From Rathayibacter caricis DSM 15933 (GTDB taxonomy: Bacteria; Actinomycetota; Actinomycetes; Actinomycetales; Microbacteriaceae), in contig NZ_PZPL01000001.1 in assembly GCF_003044275.1 (NCBI RefSeq), forward strand, positions 1,178,001 through 1,242,000: DNA of 64,000 nucleotides. Reading direction: 5' to 3'. Made by a program: the position numbers and the translations under genes. This document shows positions 8,069-15,471 of this stretch, piece by piece. Within the stretch, counting starts at the first letter, position 1. Every line of letters starts with the position of its first letter. The notes beneath the pieces are model-generated. The model was not told the origin of the DNA and searched no databases. It was given only the letters and a program-made list of their open reading frames with translations.

Positions 8069-8156
8069 AGGACCAGGAGGACCAGGAGGACCAGGAGGAC
8101 CGGGAGGACCGGGAGGCCCGGGAGGCCCGGGAGGCCCGGGAGGCCCGGGAGGCCCG
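8067..8156. repeat. 9-bp tandem repeat, ten units
   Basis: Ten uninterrupted units that drift in order: GGAGGACCA three times, GGAGGACCG twice, GGAGGCCCG five times. It abuts the 13-bp inverted repeat. No coding frame through it has a credible start, so I treat it as a non-coding minisatellite in the leader region of the photolyase-like gene. Confidence 0.85.
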
Positions 8157-8223
8157 CGGGCACACGAGCCACGCGGTCGCGCGCTGTCAGTCTCCGCACC
8201 GCGACGCCCCCCATGATGGGGCG

Positions 8224-9450
8224 ATGTTCCTCCCGACCCGAGCCGCCGGGCTCGACGCGCTCGCCGATTTCGTCCCCCGCGCCGGCGGCGCCTACGCCCG
8301 CGACCGCAACCACGACCTCGGATCGTCGCGCGACAACGTGTCCGGGCTCTCCCCGTACCTCCGCCACCGGCTCGTGACCGAGCGGGAGGTCGTCGCCGCG
8401 GTCCTCGCGCGCCACCGGTTGACCGCTGCCGAGAAGTTCGTGCAGGAGGTGTTCTGGCGCACCTACTGGAAGGGCTGGCTCGAGCAGAACCCGGAGGTGT
8501 GGCGCCGCTACCGCCGCGAGGTGGACGACCTCGCCGCGGCCGGCCTCCCGTCGGGGTACCGCGACGCGATCGGCGGGCGGAGCGGCATCGACGCGATGGA
8601 CGAGTGGGTGCGCGAGCTCGTCGAGACCGGCTACCTGCACAACCACACGCGCATGTGGTTCGCGAGCATCTGGATCTTCACCCTCGAGCTGCCCTGGCAG
8701 CTCGGCGCGGACTTCTTCTACCGGCACCTGCTCGACGGCGACGCCGCGTCGAACACGCTGTCGTGGAGGTGGGTCGCCGGCCTCCAGACACCGGGCAAGA
8801 CCTACCTGGCGTCCGCCTCCAACATCGCGCGGTACACCGACGGGCGCTTCTCTCCGCAGGGCCTCGCCACCACGGCTCCCGCGCTGCTGGAGGAGCACTT
8901 CCCGCCCCGGGAGGCGATCGGCTCGGACGACGTGGTCGGGACCGTCGGCGCCCGCCCCGGCCTCCTGCTGCACGAGGAGGACCTCGACGCCGAGAGCCTC
9001 CTCGCCGAGCAGCCCGGCCTGGCGGACCGGATCGTGGCGAGCGCCGCGGCCGCCGACGCCCAGGAGCGCTCCCCGCTCGCGGTGTCGGAGGCGGTGCAGG
9101 CCTTCACCGGAGCGGCCCTCGTCGACGCCGCGTCCCGTGCGCAGGATGCAGGTGGTCGGCCGGCCCGGCTGCTGGCCGATGCGCGTCCCGCGACGGTCCT
9201 CGAGTGGGCGACGTCCGAGCGGCTCGACACCGTGGTGGTCCCGTACGCACCGGTCGGTCCCGTCCGTGAGCGGCTGGACGCACTCCGCCCCGCCCTCGCG
9301 GGCGAGGGAGTCGCGCTCGTCACCGTGCGACGCCGATGGGACGGCACCGCGTGGCCCTCGGCGTCGCGCGGGTTCTTCGCGTTCCAAAAGCGGATCCCGG
9401 TGCTGGTGCGCGGCCTCGACGAGCCCTCCGACGCGGTCCGCCTGTTCTGA
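8224..9450 (+). CDS. photolyase/cryptochrome-like FAD-binding protein with permuted domain order
   Basis: 408 residues from ATG 8224. The N-terminal 200 or so residues are the FAD-binding half of the photolyase/cryptochrome superfamily: SSRDNVSGLSPYLRHRLV, EKFVQEVFWRTYWKGW, HNHTRMWFASIWIF and the flavin-site segment DGDAASNTLSWRWVAG followed by GKTYLASASNIARYT. The alpha/beta antenna domain that normally precedes it is missing from the front. Instead the C-terminal 130 residues look alpha/beta (TVVVPYAPVGPVRERLDALR, GVALVTVRR) and end GFFAFQKRIPVL, resembling the exit of an antenna domain. Whether it repairs DNA or senses light cannot be told. It is monocistronic, opposite an ABC exporter. 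Confidence 0.82.
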   Translation: MFLPTRAAGLDALADFVPRAGGAYARDRNHDLGSSRDNVSGLSPYLRHRLVTEREVVAAVLARHRLTAAEKFVQEVFWRTYWKGWLEQNPEVWRRYRREVDDLAAAGLPSGYRDAIGGRSGIDAMDEWVRELVETGYLHNHTRMWFASIWIFTLELPWQLGADFFYRHLLDGDAASNTLSWRWVAGLQTPGKTYLASASNIARYTDGRFSPQGLATTAPALLEEHFPPREAIGSDDVVGTVGARPGLLLHEEDLDAESLLAEQPGLADRIVASAAAADAQERSPLAVSEAVQAFTGAALVDAASRAQDAGGRPARLLADARPATVLEWATSERLDTVVVPYAPVGPVRERLDALRPALAGEGVALVTVRRRWDGTAWPSASRGFFAFQKRIPVLVRGLDEPSDAVRLF

Positions 9451-9486
9451 CCCGCGCCCGGGGCGGTGCCGCCACCCGCGCGCGAA

Positions 9487-9563
9487 CCGTCGCAGAGGGC
9501 TGACCGAGAGGTCGCGGACGGCCGCCGATCGCGGGATCACGCGGCCCCGCGCGACGGATCGAC
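9487..9563. repeat. family B palindromic repeat
   Basis: Contains GTCGCGGACGGCCGCCGATC..GGATCACGCGGCC..GCGACGGATCGAC (9511-9563), a long imperfect inverted repeat. It is almost identical in its central part to the copy at 12950-13010. It lies between the converging photolyase-like and ADP-ribosylglycohydrolase genes, so a role as a bidirectional terminator is possible. Confidence 0.7.
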
Positions 9564-9611
9564 GTGCCCGAGCGCGCTCCGCCGGCGGGAGTCCGCCGAC
9601 CCCTCACCCGG

Positions 9612-10634
9612 TCAGGCTCGGGGCGCCGGGCTCGAGGCGAGGAGGGAGGCCGCGAGGTCCCGGAGGGAGCGGCCGGCGACCGAGGGGATGGTCACTCCGC
9701 TCACGACGTCGACCGGCCCCGCGTCGACCGCGCTGCCGACCGCGCCGCAGAGGGCTCCCACGAGCGCCGGCAGGCTGTCCTGGTGCCGGGTGATCGAGAA
9801 GGCGAGAGGCATCGCGCGCTCGTGGTCGCCGTCCGCCCGCTCGGCGAGGGCGAGCGCGAGGGGGAGCGTCTCCGTCACCGTGCCCGGGTGGCTGTAGGTG
9901 CGCGGGGCGAAGCGCGCGACCAGCGCGGGGACCGCCGCGAACATCGTCGCGTGCTCGTCCAGGATGCGGCGGGCATCGGCGATGCCGTCGAGCAGCCAGT
10001 CGTCCAGGTCGGACGACGCCAGCTCGGCGTCCAGCGCCCGGGCGAGGGCCTCCCCGCGCAGGGCGCGCGAGACGACCGCGGCGAACAGCCCGGCCGCGTC
10101 CACTCCGACGCCGTCGTGGGTGATCTCGGCGAGCGTGCGGGCGAGAGCGGACGCCTCTGCCGGGTCCTCTCTCGCGACGGCGGCGGCGAGTGCGCCCGGG
10201 AGGGCCGTGTCGTCGTAGAAGGCGGGGTTGTCGCGCCCGGTCTGCGGCGGCAGGAGGCCCTCGTCGGCGTTGAGCAGGGCCGAGCGCTGCGCGGTGCCGG
10301 TCCAGGTGCCGTCGACGGACATCAGGCGGCGCCAGCTCGCGAAGAGGGCGCTCGCGTCCGACGGCCCCGCCTCGAGGATCGCGAGCGCGGCGACCGCGAA
10401 GAGCTCGGTGTCGTCGGTGCCGACGAGCGACTGCGTGCCGAGGGCGCTGAGGACGAACGGGACGACGGGCCGGAGCACCAGCTCTGCGTCGAGCTCCGCG
10501 CGACCGCGGCGCAGGCTCTGGCGCACGAAGGGGTCGTGGATGGTGCGGTGCTCGCTGGCGGGGGCTCCGAGGGCGTCGCCGAGGGCGAGTCCGTGCACGG
10601 CGGCGACGGCGCGCCGCTCTCGATCGGTGGTCAT
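9612..10634 (-). CDS. ADP-ribosylglycohydrolase family protein, divergent copy
   Basis: 340 residues of the DraG/ARH fold, which hydrolyses ADP-ribose from proteins or small molecules using two Mg ions. The N-terminal GLALGDALGAPAS and the GTDDTE motif (metal-binding acidic residues) are intact. The C-terminal metal motif, G-x-D-x-D-T-I-A in the family and GRDSDTIAA in the gene next door, is RHQDSLPAL here, so one of the two aspartates is a histidine. Activity may be altered or lost. Its ATG overlaps the stop of the upstream paralogue by four bases (ATGA), so the two are translationally coupled and probably act together. The protein ends shortly after a helical PAPRA tail. Confidence 0.85.
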   Translation of the reverse strand: MTTDRERRAVAAVHGLALGDALGAPASEHRTIHDPFVRQSLRRGRAELDAELVLRPVVPFVLSALGTQSLVGTDDTELFAVAALAILEAGPSDASALFASWRRLMSVDGTWTGTAQRSALLNADEGLLPPQTGRDNPAFYDDTALPGALAAAVAREDPAEASALARTLAEITHDGVGVDAAGLFAAVVSRALRGEALARALDAELASSDLDDWLLDGIADARRILDEHATMFAAVPALVARFAPRTYSHPGTVTETLPLALALAERADGDHERAMPLAFSITRHQDSLPALVGALCGAVGSAVDAGPVDVVSGVTIPSVAGRSLRDLAASLLASSPAPRA

Positions 10635-11617
10635 GCGGCGATCCTCCTGTCGGCGGTCGACCGGTCGACGAGGGCGTCGGCGAGGTCGATGAGGTCCGTC
10701 CCTGCTGTCGCCTCGATGCAACGGCCGGCGACCGACCTCACCTGAGCGACCAGTGCGGGGTCGAGGGCGCCGGCTCCGTGCAGGGCGCCGGCGACCGCTC
10801 CGCCCATGGCGGCGATCGTGTCGGAGTCGCGGCCGATGTTGACGCCCGACTCGATGACCGCGAGCGACCCCCGGGTGGCCTGCAGCAGCCCCATCGTGAG
10901 CGCCAGGGCCTCGGGAGCGGCGTCCGCCCACATGTACTGCCGGAGCGGGATCCGCTCGAACAGCTCCTCCTCCGCGGCCTCGACCGACGACGCGGAGGAG
11001 GCGACGTCCAGCGCCCGCCGCACCAGCCGCAGCGACCACGAGTCGGCGGGGAGGGCGTCCAGCATCGCCTCGAGGACCGGATCGATCGAGTCCGCGACCA
11101 TGGCGACGGCGACGCCCGCCGCGATCGACTCGGCGCAGAAGACGCCGTCGCGGTCGTGGCTCACCCGGGCGTCGACGACGGCGAGGCGGCGGGCGAGGGT
11201 CGGATCCCCCGCGGCGTAGATCCCGATCGGAGCCGCGCGCATCGCCGCTCCGTCGCTCCACATCTCGGAGTTGCGCTGCCCGCTGACCGGCGGACGGAGC
11301 CCCGCCTGCAGGTTCGCCAGCGCGATCATCTCGCTGAAGCCCGCCCCGTGGAAGCCGGCCTTCTGCACCTCCAGCGCGGTGAGCCAAGCGCGGGCGACGT
11401 CGTCGGACGTCATCCCGGCGCCGCCGGCCAGCACGCTCTGCGCGGTCAGCACGGCGTACTCGGTGTCGTCGGTGCCGGCGGCGTCCTCCTCGACGAAGGT
11501 CGTCACCCGCCCCCATCGCTCCCGGATGGCGAAGAGGGTCATGCCCTCGGTCGGAGCCCCCATGGCATCGCCGATGGCGAGCCCCAGCAGGGAGCCCCGT
11601 GCGCGGTCCTTCGTCAT
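10631..11617 (-). CDS. ADP-ribosylglycohydrolase family protein
   Basis: 328 residues with the complete family signature: GLAIGDAMGAPTEG at the N-terminus, GTDDTEYA in the first metal motif and NIGRDSDTIAAMGGAVAGAL at the C-terminus, where both Asp residues are kept. ATG 11617 follows GGCGGAGGATC; a TTG six codons earlier would overlap the operator. It heads a two-gene operon with the divergent paralogue. The CAAAACGTTTTG palindrome lies 16 bases upstream of its start, where a LacI-type repressor would block transcription. LacI control is more typical of nucleoside or sugar catabolism than of toxin defence, so a metabolic substrate (ADP-ribosylated or N-glycosyl compound) is likely. Confidence 0.92.
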   Translation of the reverse strand: MTKDRARGSLLGLAIGDAMGAPTEGMTLFAIRERWGRVTTFVEEDAAGTDDTEYAVLTAQSVLAGGAGMTSDDVARAWLTALEVQKAGFHGAGFSEMIALANLQAGLRPPVSGQRNSEMWSDGAAMRAAPIGIYAAGDPTLARRLAVVDARVSHDRDGVFCAESIAAGVAVAMVADSIDPVLEAMLDALPADSWSLRLVRRALDVASSASSVEAAEEELFERIPLRQYMWADAAPEALALTMGLLQATRGSLAVIESGVNIGRDSDTIAAMGGAVAGALHGAGALDPALVAQVRSVAGRCIEATAGTDLIDLADALVDRSTADRRIAA

Positions 11618-11632
11618 GATCCTCCGCCTGTG

Positions 11633-11644
11633 CAAAACGTTTTG
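11633..11644. promoter_or_regulatory. LacI-type operator CAAAACGTTTTG
   Basis: A perfect 12-base palindrome with the central CG typical of LacI-family operators, in the region between the ADP-ribosylglycohydrolase operon (start 11617) and the LacI-type gene (start 11761). The AT-rich word stands out strongly against the local GC content. Confidence 0.75.
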
Positions 11645-11760
11645 AGTGAGCGTACCCGTGAGCGAGGACTGCGAAGCGCTACTCTGCGAAGACTTCGGTG
11701 CGGATGCGTGTACGCCACCCCGCGCTGATGCACAAGCTTTCGACGTCGGGGGGACACGCG

Positions 11761-12747
11761 ATGGCGGGAATCAGGGACGTCGCCGCTGCGGCCGGCGTCA
11801 GCGTGTCCACGGTCTCGCACGTCCTCTCGCGGAACCGGCCGGTCGCGCCGGCCACCCGCCTCCGTGTCGAGGCGGCGATCGCGGAGCTCGGCTACAGCGC
11901 CCACCCCGGAGCGGCCCAGCTGCGCTCGGGACGCACGAACACCATCGCCCTGGTCGTGCCGACCCTCGAGAACCCCTTCTACCCGCTGGTCGCCGGGGGG
12001 ATGCAGGATGTGCTCGTGCCCCGGGGGCTCTTCCTCAGCATCACCGACTCGAGCGGGATCGGCCGATCGGAGGCGACACTCCGCCAGCTGATCTCGCGCC
12101 GGGTCGACGGGGTGGTCGCCGCGCCGTACGGCATCACCGCGACGATCCTGCAGGAGCTGAGCTCGGCCGGCATCCCGTTCGTCACGCTCGGTCGCACCGT
12201 CGCCTCCGGCGGGGACGTCGTGCACACCGACGACGCCGAGGGCGTGCGCGCCGTCACCGAGCACCTGCTCGGTCGCGGCTACCGGAGGATCGCCTTCGTC
12301 GGCGGCGACGAGAACGCGACGACCACCACCGAGCGCCTCCAGGGCTTCGAGCGGGCCCACGGGGACGCCGGTCGCCCGATCGTCGCGAGCGACATCCGCT
12401 TCGAGTCGTTCACGCGCGAAGGCGGTCGCGCGGGCGCCGCGGCGCTCCTGGACGGAGCCGATCGCCCCGATGCGATCGTCGCCGCCAACGATCTCATCGC
12501 CATCGGAGTCCTCGACGCCGCCCGGGAGAGGGGACTGCGGGTCCCCGAGGACCTCGCCGTGACCGGCTACGACGACATCGACGCCGCCTCGCTGGTGAAC
12601 CCGGCGCTCACCACGGTCGAGAACCCCGCCCGCGAGATCGGGCGCGCGTGCGCCCGCCTCCTGCTCGAGCGGCTCGACGGGGACACCGCGGGAGTCACGC
12701 GCACCGTCGCCCTCTCGCACCGGCTGGTCGTCCGGCAGTCGTCCTGA
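11761..12747 (+). CDS. LacI-family transcriptional regulator
   Basis: 328 residues. The helix-turn-helix is at the very N-terminus (IRDVAAAAGVSVSTVSHVLS, residues 4-23) with the hinge helix near residue 50 (AAQLRSGRTNTIALVVP); a periplasmic-binding-protein-like ligand domain follows, with PDAIVAANDLIAIGVLDAA and GYDDIDAASLVNPALTTV late in the chain. ATG 11761 is chosen because it puts the HTH at the usual distance; in-frame codons further upstream would add an unrelated 20-residue tail. It probably represses the divergent ADP-ribosylglycohydrolase pair, and perhaps itself, through the palindrome at 11633-11644. The inducer is unknown. Confidence 0.93.
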   Translation: MAGIRDVAAAAGVSVSTVSHVLSRNRPVAPATRLRVEAAIAELGYSAHPGAAQLRSGRTNTIALVVPTLENPFYPLVAGGMQDVLVPRGLFLSITDSSGIGRSEATLRQLISRRVDGVVAAPYGITATILQELSSAGIPFVTLGRTVASGGDVVHTDDAEGVRAVTEHLLGRGYRRIAFVGGDENATTTTERLQGFERAHGDAGRPIVASDIRFESFTREGGRAGAAALLDGADRPDAIVAANDLIAIGVLDAARERGLRVPEDLAVTGYDDIDAASLVNPALTTVENPAREIGRACARLLLERLDGDTAGVTRTVALSHRLVVRQSS

Positions 12748-12761
12748 CGCGCCGGCGGACG

Positions 12762-12948
12762 TGGGTCTCGGTACGCCGCCTGCGGCGGCTACTCGACCAG
12801 CAAGGGGTGGGGGCCTCGCGCGGCGGGGAGGGCTTCGGGCGCTGTGCTGCTGGTCGGGTAGGCCGCGGAGCGGGCGTATCGAGACCCGCTTCTCCGAGGG
12901 ACGCGGGTCTCGATACGCCGCCTGCGGCGGCTACTCGACCAGCAAGGG
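12762..12948. repeat. family A palindromic repeat cluster (three arms)
   Basis: Inverted-orientation arms GGGTCTCGGTACGCCGCC..GGCGGCTACTCGACCAGC (12762-12807) and GGGTCTCGATACGCCGCC..CTACTCGACCAGC (about 12904-12948) flank a forward arm CTGGTCGGGTAGGCC..GGGCGTATCGAGACC (about 12849-12890). It sits between the converging LacI and TetR genes. Confidence 0.85.
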
Positions 12949-12949
12949 T

Positions 12950-13010
12950 GATCGACACGTCGCGAACGGCCGCCGATCGGCGGATCACGCGGCCGTCCGT
13001 GACGGATCGC
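12950..13010. repeat. family B palindromic repeat
   Basis: GATCGACACGTCGCGAACGG, CCGCCGATCGGCGG at the centre, then GTCCGTGACGGATCGC form one long imperfect palindrome of about 60 bases. It follows a family A cluster directly, so the two families are adjacent here. Confidence 0.75.
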
Positions 13011-13028
13011 GGGTGGCGCGGGCCGCGT

Positions 13029-13610
13029 TCAGCGCTGCACGCGCTCCCACAGGTCCGAGCCGAGCAGGGCGTCGGTCGCGTCGTCGATCAGCACCTGGCC
13101 CTGCTCCGGCGTGACGCGCTGCGCGATCACGAGCGCGGCCGTGCCCTGCACCGACGCCGCGAAGAGGAGCTGGAAGCGCTCGCGAGCGCCGGGGTCGCCC
13201 GACGGCTCGACGGTGAGGGCTCCGTCGAGCACCTGGAGGAGCCGCGCGGACGCCTCCCGCACCGGCCCCTCGTCGGCGGCGAGCCGGAACATGAGCTCCA
13301 TCAGTGCGGCGTGCTCGACCGCGAAGGCGACATGGGCGCGGCCGACGCGGCGGAACCGCTCCGGGAACGCGCCGGGCGACTCGACGGCCGCGTGCACCGC
13401 CTCCGTGAGTCGGTCGAACCCGCGCACGGCGAGCGCGTCGAGCAGCGTCTGCCGGTCGATGAAGTGGCTCCGCGGGGCCCCGTGGCTGACGCCGGCCCGC
13501 CGGGCGAGCTCGCGGAGTGACAGCGCGTCGACGCCGTCGGTGCGCAGCAGCGTCTCGGCCTGCTCGAGCAGCTCCGCGCGGAGGTAGCCGTGGTGGAAGG
13601 GCGGGGTCAC
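13029..13610 (-). CDS. TetR-family transcriptional regulator
   Basis: 193 residues from a GTG start. The N-terminal HTH is typical of the TetR family: LLEQAETLLRTDGVDALSLR, then ELARRAGVSHGAPRSHFIDRQTLLDAL (residues about 14-60). The C-terminal two thirds form the helical ligand domain. It faces a short-chain dehydrogenase gene across a 33-base inverted repeat (13626-13658) that almost certainly is its operator. It is therefore an autoregulated repressor of that dehydrogenase, with an unknown small-molecule inducer that may be the enzyme's substrate. Confidence 0.92.
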   Translation of the reverse strand: MTPPFHHGYLRAELLEQAETLLRTDGVDALSLRELARRAGVSHGAPRSHFIDRQTLLDALAVRGFDRLTEAVHAAVESPGAFPERFRRVGRAHVAFAVEHAALMELMFRLAADEGPVREASARLLQVLDGALTVEPSGDPGARERFQLLFAASVQGTAALVIAQRVTPEQGQVLIDDATDALLGSDLWERVQR

Positions 13611-13625
13611 CTGTCGATCGTACTG

Positions 13626-13658
13626 CTAGGCATTGACTAGATTCTAGACAGTGCCTAG
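13626..13658. promoter_or_regulatory. TetR-type operator, 15-3-15 inverted repeat
   Basis: CTAGGCATTGACTAG, spacer ATT, CTAGACAGTGCCTAG: 13 of 15 positions pair. It lies between the divergent TetR and SDR genes and overlaps the promoter of the SDR gene. Confidence 0.85.
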
Positions 13659-13661
13659 TCT
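13633..13661 (+). promoter_or_regulatory. promoter of the SDR gene, probably leaderless transcript
   Basis: TTGACT (13633-13638), 17 bases, then TAGTCT (13656-13661). The ATG of the SDR gene is at 13668, six bases after the -10 box, so transcription should start at or next to the A of the start codon. No Shine-Dalgarno sequence is present. The operator covers both promoter boxes. Confidence 0.6.
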
Positions 13662-13667
13662 CGCCCC

Positions 13668-14519
13668 ATGACCTCCACTCCTCCCGACCAGTCCGGCCGC
13701 ACCGTCGTCGTCACCGGCGCCACCAGCGGGATCGGCCTCGCCACCGCCCGCGCCCTGGCGGCGGCCGGTGCGCGGGTCGTGCTCGCGGTCCGCGACACGG
13801 CGAAGGGCGAGGGCGTCGCCGCCGCGATCGCCGGTGACACCCTCGTACGCCGCCTCGACCTCGCCGACCTCGCGTCGATCCACCGCTTCGCCGAGGAGTG
13901 GAGCGGACCGATCGACGTGCTGATCAACAACGCCGGAGTCTCGACCGCCCAGCGCGAGAGCACGGCGGACGGCGTCGAGCTGCAGTTCGGCACCAACCAC
14001 CTCGGCCCGTTCGCGCTCACCAACCTGCTCCTGCCGCGGATCACGGGGCGCGTGGTGTCGCTCGCATCGCAGGCCGAGCGGATGGGGCGCCTCGACCTCG
14101 ACGATCTGAACACCGAGCGGACCCCGTACCGGGAGTCGCGCGTCTACGCGACGTCGAAGCTCGCCGGGCTGCTCTTCACGGCCGAGCTGCAGCGGAGGCT
14201 GACTGCGGTGGGATCGCCCGTCCTCGCCGTCGCCGCCCATCCGGGTTTCGTCGCCACGGGCATGACCGGGCGCGCGACGGGGATCGCAGCGCGCCTGACC
14301 GCCCTGCTCGCGCAGAGCCCGGAGGACGGCGCTCTGCCCGTGCTGCTCGCCGCCAGTGGGGACGTGCCGCCCGGCGCGTTCACCGGCCCGGAGCGGTTCC
14401 TGCACATGCGCGGAGGGGCTCAGCTCATCGGCCGGTCGCGGCAGGCCCGCGACGAACCGCTCGCGTCCCGCCTGTGGGCCGCGTCCGAGCGGATGAGCGG
14501 GGTCGTCTTCCCGCTCTGA
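13668..14519 (+). CDS. short-chain dehydrogenase/reductase
   Basis: 283 residues, classical/extended SDR fold. TGATSGIG (about residues 16-23) binds NAD(P); NNAG near residue 88 and the YATSK catalytic YxxxK near residue 163 are intact, with the catalytic Ser expected in the VVSLASQ strand. The sequence resembles the retinol-dehydrogenase/WWOX-like branch of SDRs (NHLGPFALTNLLLP, HPGFVATGM), usually acting on lipophilic carbonyls or alcohols. Expression is controlled by the divergent TetR gene through the operator overlapping its promoter. The substrate is unknown. Confidence 0.92.
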   Translation: MTSTPPDQSGRTVVVTGATSGIGLATARALAAAGARVVLAVRDTAKGEGVAAAIAGDTLVRRLDLADLASIHRFAEEWSGPIDVLINNAGVSTAQRESTADGVELQFGTNHLGPFALTNLLLPRITGRVVSLASQAERMGRLDLDDLNTERTPYRESRVYATSKLAGLLFTAELQRRLTAVGSPVLAVAAHPGFVATGMTGRATGIAARLTALLAQSPEDGALPVLLAASGDVPPGAFTGPERFLHMRGGAQLIGRSRQARDEPLASRLWAASERMSGVVFPL

Positions 14520-14533
14520 CCGAGTGCGCGGCG

Positions 14534-14884
14534 CTACTCCTCCGCGCGTCCCGAGTCCTCGATCAGGCGCACCTTCACGTTGACGGCGAGCGGACCGGTC
14601 ACGCTCGGCTCCTCCCGGAGCATCCCGTGCAGCAGCTCGCCGACCGCGCGCAGGATCTCCGGAGCGGGCAGCGCCGCGGAGGTGGCGATGTGCGCGCTGA
14701 CCGTCGTGAACCCCTCCGACCGGTCGATGTCGACCAGCACGTCGGGCTGGCGGAGCGAGAGCGTCACGGCGAGCGCGTCGGCGGCCGCCTCGAGCAGCGG
14801 CTGCGCGGGGTACACGCCGACCACGCCCTCCGCGTCGCGGACGGCGGCGGTGAGGCGCTGCGAGAGCGCGGTGTCGTCGGTCAC
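14534..14884 (-). CDS. small Asp23-like protein, third gene of the sigma operon
   Basis: 116 residues from a GTG that overlaps the stop of the preceding gene (GTGA). It begins VTDDTALSQRLTAAVRDAEGVVGVYP, then has a pattern of strands (DALAVTLSLRQPDVLVDIDR, TTVSAHIATSA) and a closing VAVNVKVRLIE-like strand (LAVNVKVRLIE). This alternation of a helix and two amphipathic strands is like the Asp23/Gls24 proteins encoded at 48037-52591, though the similarity is weak by eye. It is co-transcribed with an ECF sigma factor and an Asp23-family protein, so a cell-envelope or stress role is inferred. Confidence 0.6.
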   Translation of the reverse strand: MTDDTALSQRLTAAVRDAEGVVGVYPAQPLLEAAADALAVTLSLRQPDVLVDIDRSEGFTTVSAHIATSAALPAPEILRAVGELLHGMLREEPSVTGPLAVNVKVRLIEDSGRAEE

Positions 14885-15471
14885 GGTCGGTCCTCCCGGC
14901 GGGCGTAGACGTCGTCGACGGTGACGTCGATCTCGGTGACGACGAGGTCGGTGTGGCGCTCGAGGGCGTAGCGGATGCGCTCGCGCAGCCGATCGGCGGC
15001 CTCGTCGACCGACAGGCCGAACTCGAGGGCGCAGGTCACGTCGACCCGGACGGGCGCGCCGGGCGTCGCCACGTCGCCGTCGAGCGTGCAGCGGCCCATG
15101 ATCACGCCGCCCATCGTGTCGCCGGCGCGGCGGATCATGCCGCGGACGGCGGCCTCGGTGAGGGCCAGGCGCAGCGTGGGATCCGGGTGGCCGATCGGCA
15201 CGTCGCGGCCGGAGCGCACCTCGGAGCGGATCGCGTCGAGCAGCCCCGCGATCCAGACGTCGTCGCGATCGGGCTCGCGGTCGGCCCGGCTGCGCAGCGC
15301 GCTCGCCGACAGCTCCGTCAGGCGGGTGAGGTTCGCGAGCGCGAGGCGGCAGGCGGCGGAGTTCTCGATCGAGGGGTCGAGCGGGGTGCGTCCGCGGTCG
15401 AGGTACTCGCCGAGCTCGTCCAGCGTGTGGCCGTCGAGGTCGTCGTCGGGCACGGCGTCGTCGGGGTTCAT
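14881..15471 (-). CDS. Asp23/Gls24-family protein in a sigma-factor operon
   Basis: 196 residues. The N-terminal 100 are acidic and helical (DDDLDGHTLDELGEYLDRGR, RSRADREPDRDDVWIAGLLD). The C-terminal part is Asp23-like: TLRLALTEAAVRGMIRRAGD, then strands VRVDVTCALEFG and LVVTEIDVTVDDVY. ATG 15471 is preferred over ATG 15477: GGAGG is correctly spaced only to 15471, and 15471 makes an ATGA overlap with the sigma-factor stop. The following gene overlaps in the same way. The helical N-terminus could bind the sigma factor, as anti-sigma partners are often encoded at this position, but no zinc-binding or membrane segment is seen. That role is a hypothesis. Confidence 0.75.
   Translation of the reverse strand: MNPDDAVPDDDLDGHTLDELGEYLDRGRTPLDPSIENSAACRLALANLTRLTELSASALRSRADREPDRDDVWIAGLLDAIRSEVRSGRDVPIGHPDPTLRLALTEAAVRGMIRRAGDTMGGVIMGRCTLDGDVATPGAPVRVDVTCALEFGLSVDEAADRLRERIRYALERHTDLVVTEIDVTVDDVYARREDRP

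Noticed and set aside
8067..8156. CRISPR-like or collagen-like repeat
   Set aside because: Units are 9 bp and contiguous, with no spacers. A Gly-Leu-Pro reading on the minus strand has no credible start.
5809..9450. A 1213-codon open frame on the plus strand running into the photolyase-like gene
   Set aside because: Its first two thirds are antisense to the ABC exporter and are Arg/Asp/Gly-rich nonsense. Only the part from ATG 8224 has family similarity.
9612..11644. ADP-ribosylation toxin-antitoxin or DarTG-type defence system
   Set aside because: No ADP-ribosyltransferase toxin is present beside the glycohydrolases, and the regulator is LacI-type with a metabolic style operator.
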